63,164 nucleotides of DNA from Mycobacterium sp. shizuoka-1 (lineage in GTDB: Bacteria; Actinomycetota; Actinomycetes; Mycobacteriales; Mycobacteriaceae), in contig NZ_BEWG01000062.1 of assembly GCF_002723835.1 (NCBI RefSeq), forward strand, positions 2,167 to 65,330, given 5' to 3'. Both the position numbers and the translations under genes were made by a program. The notes below the pieces were generated by a model, which saw only the letters and a program-made list of their open reading frames with translations, was not told the origin of the DNA and did not search any database. Shown piece by piece: positions 7,019 through 14,795 of the stretch (positions within the stretch are counted from its first letter, which is position 1; each line of letters starts with the position of its first letter).

Positions 7019-8266
7019 ATGCCAAGTCCGAACCTGCCCCCCGGATTCGACTTCACCGATCCCGACCTGAACAACGAGCGGCTGCCGGTCGAGGAGCTCG
7101 CCGAGTTGCGCCGGGTGGCGCCGATCTGGTGGAACGAGCAACCGAGGGGCGTCGGCGGCTTCGACGACGACGGCTACTGGGTCGTCAGCAAGCACAAGGA
7201 CGTCAAGGAGATCTCCCGGCGCAGCGATGTGTTCTCCAGCCTGGAGAACACCGCCCTGCCGCGCTATCCGGACAACGCGGCGGTGTCGCACAAGGACACC
7301 GGCCAGTTCATCCTGCTGAACATGGACGCGCCGCGGCACACCCACCTTCGCCAGATCGTGTCCCGGGCGTTCACGCCGCGGGCCGTCGAGACGTTGCGCG
7401 AGAATCTGCGAGAGCGGGCCCAGGCGATCGCCAAGTCCGCTGCCGCGCAGGGTTCGGGCGACTTCGTCGAACAGGTCTCCTGCGAACTGCCGCTGCAGGC
7501 CATCGCCGACCTGATGGGTGTACCGCAGGACGAGCGCAAGAAGCTGTTCGACTGGTCCAACCAGATGGTCGGCGAAGCGGATCCCGAGTTCCACCGCAAC
7601 GATCCGCAGGGTGCCGCCGGGGAGCTGATCATGTACGGCATGCAGATGGCCGCCGACCGCACGGCCAACCCCGGCGACGATCTGGTGACCAAGCTGGTCC
7701 AGGCCGACGTCGACGGGCACAAGCTCTCCGACGACGAGTTCGGCTTCTTCGTCATTCTGCTGGCTGTGGCCGGTAACGAGACCACCCGCAACTCGATCAC
7801 CCACGGCATGACGGCGTTCGCCGATTTCCCGGACCAGTGGCAGCTGTACAAAGCCCAGCGCCCGGTGACCGCGGTCGACGAGATCGTGCGGTGGGCCACG
7901 CCGGTGACGTCGTTCCAGCGAACGGCGCTGGAAGATGTCGAGCTCTCGGGCGTGCAGATCAAGAAGGGGCAGCGGGTGGTGATGTCTTACCGCTCCGCCA
8001 ATTTCGACGAAGAGGTGTTCGACGATCCGTTCACGTTCAACATCCTTCGCGACCCCAACCCGCATGTCGGCTTCGGTGGTACCGGCGCGCACTATTGCCT
8101 CGGCGCCAACCTGGCCAGGATGACCATCGATCTCATGTTCAACGCGATCGCCGACCACATGCCGGATCTGACCCCGCTGTCCAAGCCGGAGCGGTTGCGC
8201 TCGGGCTGGCTCAACGGAATCAAGCACTGGCAGGTCGACTACACCGGGGCCGGCGTGGGCAACTAG
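7019..8266 (+). CDS. cyp125: Cytochrome P450 CYP125, steroid C26/C27 monooxygenase
   Basis: 415-residue P450 that begins and continues very like M. tuberculosis CYP125 (for example PSPNLPPGFDFTDP at the start and RSGWLNGIKHWQVDYTG at the end). CYP125 hydroxylates the terminal side-chain carbon of cholesterol or cholestenone and oxidises it onward to the acid, the entry step of side-chain degradation. AGNETT is at 251-256, ExxR at 288-291, and the haem Cys is 360. The ATG follows GGAGGT at eight bases, a strong ribosome site. A perfect KstR box lies upstream. It is not next to a sterol cluster here, unlike in M. tuberculosis. Confidence 0.95.
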   Translation: MPSPNLPPGFDFTDPDLNNERLPVEELAELRRVAPIWWNEQPRGVGGFDDDGYWVVSKHKDVKEISRRSDVFSSLENTALPRYPDNAAVSHKDTGQFILLNMDAPRHTHLRQIVSRAFTPRAVETLRENLRERAQAIAKSAAAQGSGDFVEQVSCELPLQAIADLMGVPQDERKKLFDWSNQMVGEADPEFHRNDPQGAAGELIMYGMQMAADRTANPGDDLVTKLVQADVDGHKLSDDEFGFFVILLAVAGNETTRNSITHGMTAFADFPDQWQLYKAQRPVTAVDEIVRWATPVTSFQRTALEDVELSGVQIKKGQRVVMSYRSANFDEEVFDDPFTFNILRDPNPHVGFGGTGAHYCLGANLARMTIDLMFNAIADHMPDLTPLSKPERLRSGWLNGIKHWQVDYTGAGVGN

Positions 8267-8294
8267 GCGTGCCGCCGGCCGATACAGTCAGGGA

Positions 8295-8840
8295 GTGACG
8301 GATACCGCCTGGAACCTGACCGCCGCCGAGGGTGAACTGCAGATTCTCACCGGCGTAGGCGGGCCTGCCGCCAAGATGGGCCACCGGCTGACGATCGCGA
8401 TGGCGTCCTGGCGGGCGACGGTGGGCTGGCGCGGACAGCAGCCCGTGACCGCCGAGCTGGTGGTCGACGTCGACTCGCTGCAGGTGCTCTCCGGCGAGGG
8501 CGGCGTGACCCCGTTGTCGGGACCGGAGAAAGGCGTGGTCCGCTCCAACGCCCTCAAGGCGCTCGACGCCAAGAAGTATCCGCAGATCGCGTTCGCGGCC
8601 GAGGAGATCACCGCCACCGCGGACGGCTACCGGCTGGACGGCACGGTCGAGATTCACGGCACCTCCCGGCCGCAGACCGTCGACTTGGCGGTCGAGGAGT
8701 CCGGCGGCGTCTGGGTCATGACGGCCTCGGTGCCGGTGGTGCAGACGCACTTCGGGGTCAAGCCGTATTCGCTGTTCATGGGATCGCTGAAGGTGGCCGA
8801 CGAGGTCACGGTGCGCTTCACCGCGCGTCACCCGAAGTAG
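8295..8840 (+). CDS. YceI family protein, cytoplasmic form
   Basis: 181-residue YceI-type lipocalin-like barrel that would bind a polyisoprenoid or similar amphiphile. The alternating beta pattern spans residues 4-178, with family-like segments such as NALKALDAKKYPQIAF and LDGTVEIHGTSRP. There is no signal peptide, in contrast to periplasmic E. coli YceI, so it probably acts in the cytoplasm. The start is GTG after a GGGAG-like stretch. It lies 28 bases after cyp125 and may be co-transcribed with it. The ligand is unknown. Confidence 0.85.
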   Translation: MTDTAWNLTAAEGELQILTGVGGPAAKMGHRLTIAMASWRATVGWRGQQPVTAELVVDVDSLQVLSGEGGVTPLSGPEKGVVRSNALKALDAKKYPQIAFAAEEITATADGYRLDGTVEIHGTSRPQTVDLAVEESGGVWVMTASVPVVQTHFGVKPYSLFMGSLKVADEVTVRFTARHPK

Positions 8841-8846
8841 TCGCCC

Positions 8847-8857
8847 TGGTCTGACCA
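8847..8857. promoter_or_regulatory. FadR-type operator TGGTCTGACCA
   Basis: A perfect 11-base palindrome, TGGTC-T-GACCA, lies 38 bases before the GntR-family start. It matches the TGGTnnnACCA pattern bound by FadR-subfamily regulators such as E. coli FadR and PdhR. Its position suggests autoregulation of the regulator-hydroxylase operon. Confidence 0.65.
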
Positions 8858-8894
8858 CTTGACCTCTTACCTCTGGCTGCGGCATGCTGGCGGC

Positions 8895-9617
8895 ATGGCA
8901 TTGCAGCCGGTGGCCCGGCGTTCGGTTCCCGAAGACGTCTTCGCGCAGATCCTCGCCGGGGTCCTCAGCGGCGACATGAAACCAGGCGAAGCCCTGCCCA
9001 GCGAACGCCGGCTGGCCGAGGTGCTCGGGGTGTCCCGGCCTGCGGTCCGCGAGGCGCTCAAGCGGGTCGCGGCCGCCGGCCTGGTCGAGGTGCGTCAGGG
9101 CGACGCCACCACGGTGCGCGACTTCCGCCGCCACGCCGGACTCGACCTACTCCCCCAATTGCTGCTGCGCAACGGCGAACTCGACGTCTCGGTCGCCCGC
9201 AGCATTCTCGAAGCCCGCCTGCACAATGGGCCCAAGGTGGCCGAGCTGGCCGCGCGGCGCAGGCCGGCCGGGTTGAGTGCGTTGTTGGAGGAATCGATTG
9301 TCGCCCTGTCCTGCGCGGCCGACCCGGTCGAGCAGCAGCGGCACGCCCTGACCTTCTGGGATCACGTCGTCGACGGGGCCGACTCGATCGCATTCCGGTT
9401 GATGTTCAACACCTTACGGGCGGCCTACGAGCCCGCCCTGCCCGCGCTCGCCACATTGATGGCCGCCGAAGTCGGGCAGACGCAGGCCTATCGCACCCTG
9501 GCTGCGGCCATCGACGCCGGTGAACCCGACGCCGCGGTGATCGCCGCCCGGGAACTGCTGGAACCCGCGACCACCGCGCTGGTCACGGCACTGGACGAAC
9601 TGGAGGGTCAGCAATGA
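8895..9617 (+). CDS. GntR/FadR-subfamily transcriptional regulator
   Basis: 240-residue FadR-type regulator. The winged helix (about 8-75) shows the GntR hallmark [19 protein letters not shown] and [10 protein letters not shown]. The C-terminal all-helical FCD-like domain (about 90-235) would bind a small carboxylate or acyl ligand. The ATG giving MALQPVARR was chosen; an upstream in-frame start would overlap the operator. The stop overlaps the start of the membrane hydroxylase by four bases, so the two are coupled and the hydroxylase is the likely primary target. Confidence 0.88.
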   Translation: MALQPVARRSVPEDVFAQILAGVLSGDMKPGEALPSERRLAEVLGVSRPAVREALKRVAAAGLVEVRQGDATTVRDFRRHAGLDLLPQLLLRNGELDVSVARSILEARLHNGPKVAELAARRRPAGLSALLEESIVALSCAADPVEQQRHALTFWDHVVDGADSIAFRLMFNTLRAAYEPALPALATLMAAEVGQTQAYRTLAAAIDAGEPDAAVIAARELLEPATTALVTALDELEGQQ

Positions 9618-10288
9618 GCACGTCGACCAACACCCGCCGCGGCGTCACCCTGGCCGACGCCGGCCGCGAGTTCTGGCGGCACCCGTCGCCCTGGCTGTTC
9701 GCGGTGGCACTGGCCGCGGCCGTGATCGCCCGGATCGCGGTGGGCGACTGGCGTCCTGCCGATGCGTTGGTGCCGTTGGCCATCGCCGCGGGATTTCCGT
9801 TCCTGGAGTGGACCATTCACGTGTTCGTCCTGCACTGGCGGCCACGCCGCATCGGCAGGTTCACCCTCGACCCGCTGCTGGCCCGCAAGCATCGCGAGCA
9901 CCACGGCGCCCCGCGCGATGTGAACCTGGTGTTCATCCCGATGCAGTCGGCGATCGGCGCGGTCGGCGCCGCGGTGGCGATCGCGCTGGTGCTGTTCCCC
10001 CGGACCGGGATGGGCCTGACGTTCCTGGTCGTGATGCTGACCTGCGGCCTGCTCTACGAATGGTGCCATTATCTGGTGCACACCGACTACAAGCCGAAAA
10101 CCGCTGTCTACCGGGTGATCTGGCGCGATCACCGGCTGCACCACTTCCGCAACGAGCACTACTGGTTCGGGGTCACCACCCCGGGCACCGCCGACCGGGT
10201 GTTGCGGACCTACCCCGACCCGGCGACGGTCCCCGCCTCCCCGACCGCGAAGAACCTGCACGCCGCCGGCGACGCCAAAGCTTCCTGA
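9614..10288 (+). CDS. Fatty acid hydroxylase/sterol desaturase family membrane protein
   Basis: 224-residue integral membrane di-iron enzyme. The histidine clusters of the superfamily are visible in order: KHREHH (about 91-96), HYLVH, and [10 protein letters not shown] near 175-184. Four hydrophobic segments surround them. Relatives hydroxylate or desaturate fatty acids, sterols or carotenoids at the membrane. Translation is coupled to the upstream FadR-type regulator by an ATGA overlap, which suggests that lipid-responsive control acts on this enzyme. The exact substrate cannot be read from the sequence. Confidence 0.85.
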   Translation: MSTSTNTRRGVTLADAGREFWRHPSPWLFAVALAAAVIARIAVGDWRPADALVPLAIAAGFPFLEWTIHVFVLHWRPRRIGRFTLDPLLARKHREHHGAPRDVNLVFIPMQSAIGAVGAAVAIALVLFPRTGMGLTFLVVMLTCGLLYEWCHYLVHTDYKPKTAVYRVIWRDHRLHHFRNEHYWFGVTTPGTADRVLRTYPDPATVPASPTAKNLHAAGDAKAS

Positions 10289-10303
10289 AAACGGTTGGCG
10301 CGG

Positions 10304-11059
10304 TTAGGCGTTGATGACGACCGGGTCGCCGATGTGAACCTGGTCGAAGTACCACGCCGCATTGTCCGGGCTCAGGTTGATGCAGCCGTGGCTGACGTTG
10401 GAGTAGCCCTGTGAGCCGACCGACCACGGTGCGGAGTGCACGTACACCCCGCCCCAGGTGATCCGGACCGCATCGGCCACGGTGAGCTTGTAGCCCTCCG
10501 GATCGCTGAGCGGAATGCCGATGGTGCGCGAGTCCATCACCACCGAGGACTGCTTCTCCAAAACGGTGAAGCTGCCGACCGGGGTCGGGTGGCGCGGTTT
10601 ACCCATCGACGCCGGCATCTGGCGAACCACCTGGCCGTCGATGCTGACGGTGAACGTGTGCGCCGAGATGTCGGCCACGCCCAGCACGATCGCGCCGGTG
10701 CCGAACGTGCGCGGAATCCCGCCGGCCATCATGGTGATCTCGGAGTGCGCCGGCCAGTACTGGCTGGGCACGAACTGCACTCTCGTGTCGTCGAGCCACT
10801 CGAAGCGACCCGCGACGTCGGCCGGTGTGGCCACCGTGATCGATTGCTGCGCTGCCCGGCGGTCGACCACCGGCTTGGTGAAGGTCACGGTGATCGGCAT
10901 CGCCACGCCCACCAGCTGACCGTTGGTCGGCGAGACCGAGGCGACCGTGGCCCCGTCAAACGCGGGGGCGACCGCGGCGGTGCTGCTCGGCGCCGAGGTG
11001 ACCATCGCCATCGCCGCGATGCCCGCGGCGGCTATTGCTTGTCGAACTGCTCTGGCCAT
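10304..11059 (-). CDS. ldtA: L,D-transpeptidase, LdtMt1-like
   Basis: 251-residue exported peptidoglycan cross-linking enzyme, the same length as M. tuberculosis LdtMt1 (Rv0116c), which it closely resembles throughout. A signal peptide (1-29) is followed by an Ig-like domain (about 38-125) and a YkuD catalytic domain (about 130-250). The active site is His208 ... Ser223-His224-Gly225-Cys226, with Cys226 as nucleophile. It forms 3-3 cross-links and is typically carbapenem-sensitive. The ATG was chosen because AGGA lies eight bases upstream; a TTG nine codons earlier is possible. It converges with the hydroxylase gene. Confidence 0.92.
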   Translation of the reverse strand: MARAVRQAIAAAGIAAMAMVTSAPSSTAAVAPAFDGATVASVSPTNGQLVGVAMPITVTFTKPVVDRRAAQQSITVATPADVAGRFEWLDDTRVQFVPSQYWPAHSEITMMAGGIPRTFGTGAIVLGVADISAHTFTVSIDGQVVRQMPASMGKPRHPTPVGSFTVLEKQSSVVMDSRTIGIPLSDPEGYKLTVADAVRITWGGVYVHSAPWSVGSQGYSNVSHGCINLSPDNAAWYFDQVHIGDPVVINA

Positions 11060-11201
11060 GGCTCCCGTCCTATGGGCGATCAGCAAAGGCCCAGTCTAAA
11101 GGGTCGGTGCGGTGACCCCCGGCGAAAGTGCGGTGACATGCCGTAACGGCGGGTGTCGCAGAGGCCACGTCGCTCGGACGCGCAGCCAGCGAAACTGGCG
11201 G

Positions 11202-12374
11202 CTATCCGCCGTGCAGGCGCTCCCAGATCCGCTGGCGCAGCGTCTGCTTGGGTTCCACGGGCGGCGGTGTGACGTATGCCGGTGGCGGCGCGCTCGCGGG
11301 CAGTGGCGCACCCGCCGGGTCGAGCGGCACGTCGGCGGGCGGCGCCTCGGGCGGCGGGGCGACGTTCATCGTCATCGCCACCACCGGAACAGGGTCGAAG
11401 GTCGGCTTGTTCTCCGGCTGCGGAGCGGCCTGCTCCGCGGGGGCCGCGAGTTGTTCGCGGGGCGCCGGCGCCGCCGGGGCGACTTCGGGCAGCGCGGCGG
11501 GCGTCTCGGCGGTGTTCACGACGTCACGGTGCTGCGGGCGCGCGCCCTGATCGGGCAGCAGTTCCAGGCCCACCGCCACCGACGCCGAGACGACGAATGC
11601 CACGACACCCGCGGCCAGCAGCGCCGTCGCAGCGCGCAGGGCCGTGGAGTTCCGATTCGCCGCAGGCGGCGGCAGGACCGGCAGCGCGAACAGCGGGTCG
11701 TCGAGCATGCCGATGCCGTTCACCGAAGCCAGGGCGGCGCCGCGGGCCAACGCCAGCTCCGCCTCGGCCGGGGCGAACGCGGGGATCCCCGCGATCTCCT
11801 CGAGCCGGCGCGCGATCGCGTCCAGGCCGTCCCCCGAGCCCAGCAGCACCAGCCCGTCGGGCTGCCACTCGCTGCCGGCCAGGATGTCGGACAACCAGTC
11901 GATCAGGTCCTGGTCGGATTCCAGGTCGTAGCTGATCGCGGTCTGCACGGCGCCTTCGTGAGCATCGACGATCAGGGTGACGACGGCCTCGGGCTCGACC
12001 ACGCACACCGCGGTGACGGCGGAGCCGATCACCTGTCCGATGCCGTGGGCAAAGGCTTCGGTTGCCGCCGGCAGGCGGATCGGGATCACGTTGTCGAACC
12101 CGGAGTCGGCCAGCGAATCGAGAAGTAGCGAGGCCTCGACAGAGGCGTCGTCACTCCAGGTGACTCCGATGGACTGCAGTCGCCGGCCGCCGGCGATGGC
12201 CTGGGTGCGCGACAGCGCCTCGGCGACGAACTCCGAGGTCGTCACCGGGCTGAATCCGCCGCGGCGCACCTCGAACGCGTCGTGTCCCTTGGTGGCGCCG
12301 TCGGCGCCGTCGCCTTCGACCAGGACGAGTCCGACAGTGGTCGGGGTCATCGACAGACCCAGAACGGTGTCCAA
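11202..12374 (-). CDS. DUF7159 family membrane protein with Pro-rich tail
   Basis: 390-residue protein. The N-terminal region (1-235) has an actin/Hsp70-like alternating pattern beginning DTVLGLSMTPTTVGLVLVEG, typical of a mycobacterial family whose function is unknown. A single transmembrane helix (about 252-276) follows, then a Pro/Ala-rich segment of about 100 residues (outside the membrane) ending in a short basic helix. The TTG start was chosen because GGAG lies nine bases upstream and the family begins there; longer in-frame extensions look non-coding. It stands alone between the Ldt gene and a divergent AhpD-like gene. Confidence 0.75.
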   Translation of the reverse strand: MDTVLGLSMTPTTVGLVLVEGDGADGATKGHDAFEVRRGGFSPVTTSEFVAEALSRTQAIAGGRRLQSIGVTWSDDASVEASLLLDSLADSGFDNVIPIRLPAATEAFAHGIGQVIGSAVTAVCVVEPEAVVTLIVDAHEGAVQTAISYDLESDQDLIDWLSDILAGSEWQPDGLVLLGSGDGLDAIARRLEEIAGIPAFAPAEAELALARGAALASVNGIGMLDDPLFALPVLPPPAANRNSTALRAATALLAAGVVAFVVSASVAVGLELLPDQGARPQHRDVVNTAETPAALPEVAPAAPAPREQLAAPAEQAAPQPENKPTFDPVPVVAMTMNVAPPPEAPPADVPLDPAGAPLPASAPPPAYVTPPPVEPKQTLRQRIWERLHGG

Positions 12375-12651
12375 CTTCAAACACTCCTCTCCGGTCCGGA
12401 CTTCGCTGGCCTCGCACAGCACGCGCCAAGACGTCACTTCACCTGGTGCGGTACTTCGCTGGAAGCGCCGGAAGCGAACCGGGACAGCGTGGTCGTCTTC
12501 GATCTCCGTGGAGCCTACCCGCCGTGGCTTATACCGGCGAACGGGCGCCGTGGCATCCCGTTGCGGCGACGATTCGGTAACGAGGGCGGCGGGTCGTGGG
12601 ACGTGCCGAAAGAGCACGCCGCGATACGGCGCCGGGTATAGGTTCTGGGGC

Positions 12652-13017
12652 ATGGAACACGGCCATTACCACCAGGTTCTCGACGATCTGCGCCCCCAGC
12701 ATCGTGCGCTGCGGCAGATGATCCCCGACGTCTATCGGGCGTTCAACGACATGAGTGGGGCCGCGCTGGGCGCGGGCGCGCTCCAGACCAAGGTCAAGGA
12801 GCTGATGGCGATGGTCATCGGCGTGGTCCACGGCTGTGACGGCTGCATCGCCTCCCATGCCCGCGGTGCCGCTCGGGCCGGGGCCACGAAAGAGGAGGCT
12901 GCCGAGGCCATCGGGGTGGCGATCATGATGCACGGCGGGCCCGCCACGGTGTACGGGGCGCGGGCCTACGACGCGTTTTGTGAATTCGCCGACGCGGCGG
13001 CGCCCGGTCCGAGCTGA
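12652..13017 (+). CDS. Carboxymuconolactone decarboxylase/AhpD-like protein
   Basis: 121-residue AhpD-like protein. The redox site C62-x2-C65-x3-H69, preceded by Glu50, matches the proton-relay arrangement of alkylhydroperoxidase AhpD. A thiol peroxidase or peroxiredoxin-reducing activity is therefore plausible. The fold is all-helical and such proteins usually form trimers or hexamers. The start is an ATG with GGTTCTGGGG just upstream and a GGGTAT at 12634-12639. A hairpin overlaps the stop codon. It converges with fdxA. Confidence 0.85.
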   Translation: MEHGHYHQVLDDLRPQHRALRQMIPDVYRAFNDMSGAALGAGALQTKVKELMAMVIGVVHGCDGCIASHARGAARAGATKEEAAEAIGVAIMMHGGPATVYGARAYDAFCEFADAAAPGPS

Positions 13018-13026
13018 CCGGGCGCC
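12999..13026. terminator. Hairpin between convergent AhpD-like gene and fdxA
   Basis: GGCGCCCGGTC (12999-13009) pairs perfectly with GACCGGGCGCC (13016-13026) over a six-base loop. The stem includes the stop codon of the AhpD-like gene and ends 14 bases before the fdxA stop. It is a GC-rich stem without a U-tract, the usual mycobacterial style. Confidence 0.6.
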
Positions 13027-13040
13027 ACCGTCCGCGTCGC

Positions 13041-13385
13041 TCAGTCCTGCTGGTGCGGCAGTGCGGCGACCATCGGGGTGTCGACACCGACGGGGCCGAA
13101 TTCATAGGACCCGCCCGGGTTGCCGATCGGCGCGTCCCGGCCCGGCAGGATCTCGGTGAAGAAGGCCGCGTTGTCGGCGAGGAACTTCTTCTCCTCCTCG
13201 GGCAGGTCACCCTCGAAGTAGATGGCATCGACCTCGCACAGAATCCGGCACGCTCCACACTCGACGCACTCGGTGGGGTTGATGTACATGGTCCGGTCGC
13301 CCTCGTAGATGCAGTCGACCGGGCATTCCTTCATGCATGCCTTGTGCTTGACGTCGACACACGCACTGCTGATCACGTAGGTCAT
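13041..13385 (-). CDS. fdxA: 7Fe ferredoxin FdxA
   Basis: 114-residue ferredoxin, the same length as M. tuberculosis FdxA (Rv2007c), with the long C-terminal extension ending in GPVGVDTPMVAALP. Cluster ligands: C9, C17 and C50 for [3Fe-4S]; C21, C40, C43 and C46 for [4Fe-4S]; C25 is extra. C50 is followed by Glu rather than the usual Pro. It is a soluble low-potential electron carrier. In M. tuberculosis fdxA belongs to the DosR hypoxia regulon, and a DosR-like box lies 57 bases upstream of this start. Confidence 0.93.
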   Translation of the reverse strand: MTYVISSACVDVKHKACMKECPVDCIYEGDRTMYINPTECVECGACRILCEVDAIYFEGDLPEEEKKFLADNAAFFTEILPGRDAPIGNPGGSYEFGPVGVDTPMVAALPHQQD

Positions 13386-13441
13386 GCCGGCGAGCCTATC
13401 TGTTACCCGCCGTACCAGACACGGCTAGAAGGCCCGCCGCG

Positions 13442-13461
13442 CCGGGGACCAAAGTCCTCAC
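13442..13461 (-). promoter_or_regulatory. DosR (DevR) box upstream of fdxA
   Basis: Reads CCGGGGACCAAAGTCCTCAC on the plus strand. Aligned by eye to the DosR consensus TTSGGGACTWWAGTCCCSAA, 15 of 20 positions agree, including the key GGGAC and AGTCC blocks. The site is 57 bases before the fdxA start codon. Hypoxia or nitric oxide induction of fdxA is expected. Confidence 0.7.
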
Positions 13462-13489
13462 TTTCCCCGACTGGCCGCGCCGGGAATGC

Positions 13490-14059
13490 TCAGCGCGGTA
13501 GAGCAGCCGTGACGTCCACCCACCCCGTGGTGTCGGTGCGGTGGTCAGTGGTGTTGCGGCATTCGCCGTAGATCTGCATCGTCGCCCGGTCGGTGTGGTC
13601 GGCGGTGCGGAAGTAGATGATCGTCACCCCGTCGCGGGTGAGGGTCCGTCCGCCGGGGTGCCGGTTGGCCGGCATCTGCTCGGTCCAGCCCCGCGCGGTC
13701 ATCGCGGCCGCGATCGCGGCGAAATACTTCGGGGTGTCCAGCACGGATGGCACGTCGAAATTGAGGTACACCGCGCCCTGATAGGGCGGTGCGTCGGCGT
13801 TCGTGCACGACATCAGCAGATAGCCGGCGCTGACCCCGGTGAGCCGGCCGGCGCCGACGACGTCGCGGGCCGGGCCGAGCACCTGGAGCCGGGTCTGCTC
13901 GTCGGTCAGCGGATCCGCGACGGGATCGACCGCGGCGCCGCGCATTTCCCGAAATCTGTGCACCGCAACGAAACTCACACCCAAGACCAAGCTGACGAGC
14001 AGCGCCGCCGCGATGAGCAGCACTGCCGGTCTGGAGCGAAGGCCGGTCGCGGCGGGCAT
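13490..14059 (-). CDS. Membrane-anchored conserved protein, unknown function
   Basis: 189-residue protein with one N-terminal transmembrane helix (about 11-33) and an exported domain with two cysteines (about 84 and 166). It has no recognised enzymatic motif. The start lies four bases after the stop of the upstream secreted-protein gene, so the two form an operon and may work together at the cell surface. The operon promoter carries a DosR-like box. The stop is about 30 bases from the DosR box of fdxA. Confidence 0.7.
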   Translation of the reverse strand: MPAATGLRSRPAVLLIAAALLVSLVLGVSFVAVHRFREMRGAAVDPVADPLTDEQTRLQVLGPARDVVGAGRLTGVSAGYLLMSCTNADAPPYQGAVYLNFDVPSVLDTPKYFAAIAAAMTARGWTEQMPANRHPGGRTLTRDGVTIIYFRTADHTDRATMQIYGECRNTTDHRTDTTGWVDVTAALPR

Positions 14060-14063
14060 CAGG

Positions 14064-14588
14064 TCACAGCGGTGTGCAACTGTAGGGTCGCTGGTCGGAG
14101 AAGTGCACCGCCGGCATGCCGTCGACGTAGGTGTATTGCACGCCGGGCGCCCAGTCGGTGCCGGGCACCACCCATGGCGGAACGCCGGCCGGGTAGGCGA
14201 CGGTGAAATCGGTGTAGAACGCCACGTTGTCCGGGCACCCCTGGCTGCCGGCCGGGACGGGATTCCACGCGTGCACGACGATCGGGTTGTCCAGGTGCGG
14301 CCCCTGCGCGCAGTTCGGCCGGCACTGGACGGCGCTGTCGGTGCCGGTTCCGGTGGCGCCGTCGGCCCCCCACGAACTCCAGGTCATGTTCTCCATGACG
14401 CTGGTGGAGTCGCAGCCGTAGACCACCCGCTGCGGCTTCTCCTGCAGCGGCTGGCTGGGGTCGTAACAGCTGCCGAACATGTACACCGTCGCGTCGGCGG
14501 CCGGATCGGCGCCCGCGGTCGCGGTCGCCGCCAGCCCCGATGCCATCAGGGCCAGCGCCGCGCCTGCGGTTGCCACTGCCCGGACCAT
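14064..14588 (-). CDS. Secreted conserved mycobacterial protein
   Basis: 174-residue exported protein. The signal peptide ends at about residue 28 (AGA before DPA). The mature part is rich in Trp, Tyr, Gly and Pro and has six cysteines (about 41, 59, 89, 93, 117 and 171), probably disulfide-bonded. No known fold recognised. It is the first gene of a two-gene operon with the anchored protein downstream. A DosR-like box lies 48 bases upstream of the start. Hypoxia regulation is an inference from that site. Confidence 0.7.
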   Translation of the reverse strand: MVRAVATAGAALALMASGLAATATAGADPAADATVYMFGSCYDPSQPLQEKPQRVVYGCDSTSVMENMTWSSWGADGATGTGTDSAVQCRPNCAQGPHLDNPIVVHAWNPVPAGSQGCPDNVAFYTDFTVAYPAGVPPWVVPGTDWAPGVQYTYVDGMPAVHFSDQRPYSCTPL

Positions 14589-14636
14589 TGCATCTCCTCA
14601 TCGACGGCCTGATGACGGGCGCATGCTAACACTGCG

Positions 14637-14656
14637 CAGGGGACCAATGGCCCTAA
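14637..14656 (-). promoter_or_regulatory. DosR-like box upstream of secreted-protein operon
   Basis: Reads CAGGGGACCAATGGCCCTAA on the plus strand. Aligned by eye to TTSGGGACTWWAGTCCCSAA, 14 of 20 positions agree; the right half is weaker (GGCCC instead of AGTCCC). A further GGGGACC half-site is at about 14691-14697. The rest of the 207-base gap holds only a short GGGCC-TTC-GGCCC hairpin. Confidence 0.45.
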
Positions 14657-14795
14657 CAGGAGTGGGCCTTCGGCCCGCGACGGCATATGGGGACCGCCCC
14701 TACCGTCGAGAACGACATCAGGACGCGGCGCACGCCGGGGGATGCGTCGATGGTGTGCCCGTTCACCCGGCGTGGTGAGGCGAAGGGCTGACGAA

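Noticed and set aside
12634..12639. GGGTAT resembling a SigF -10 before the AhpD-like gene
   Set aside because: No GTTT lies 15-17 bases upstream, so the promoter is incomplete.
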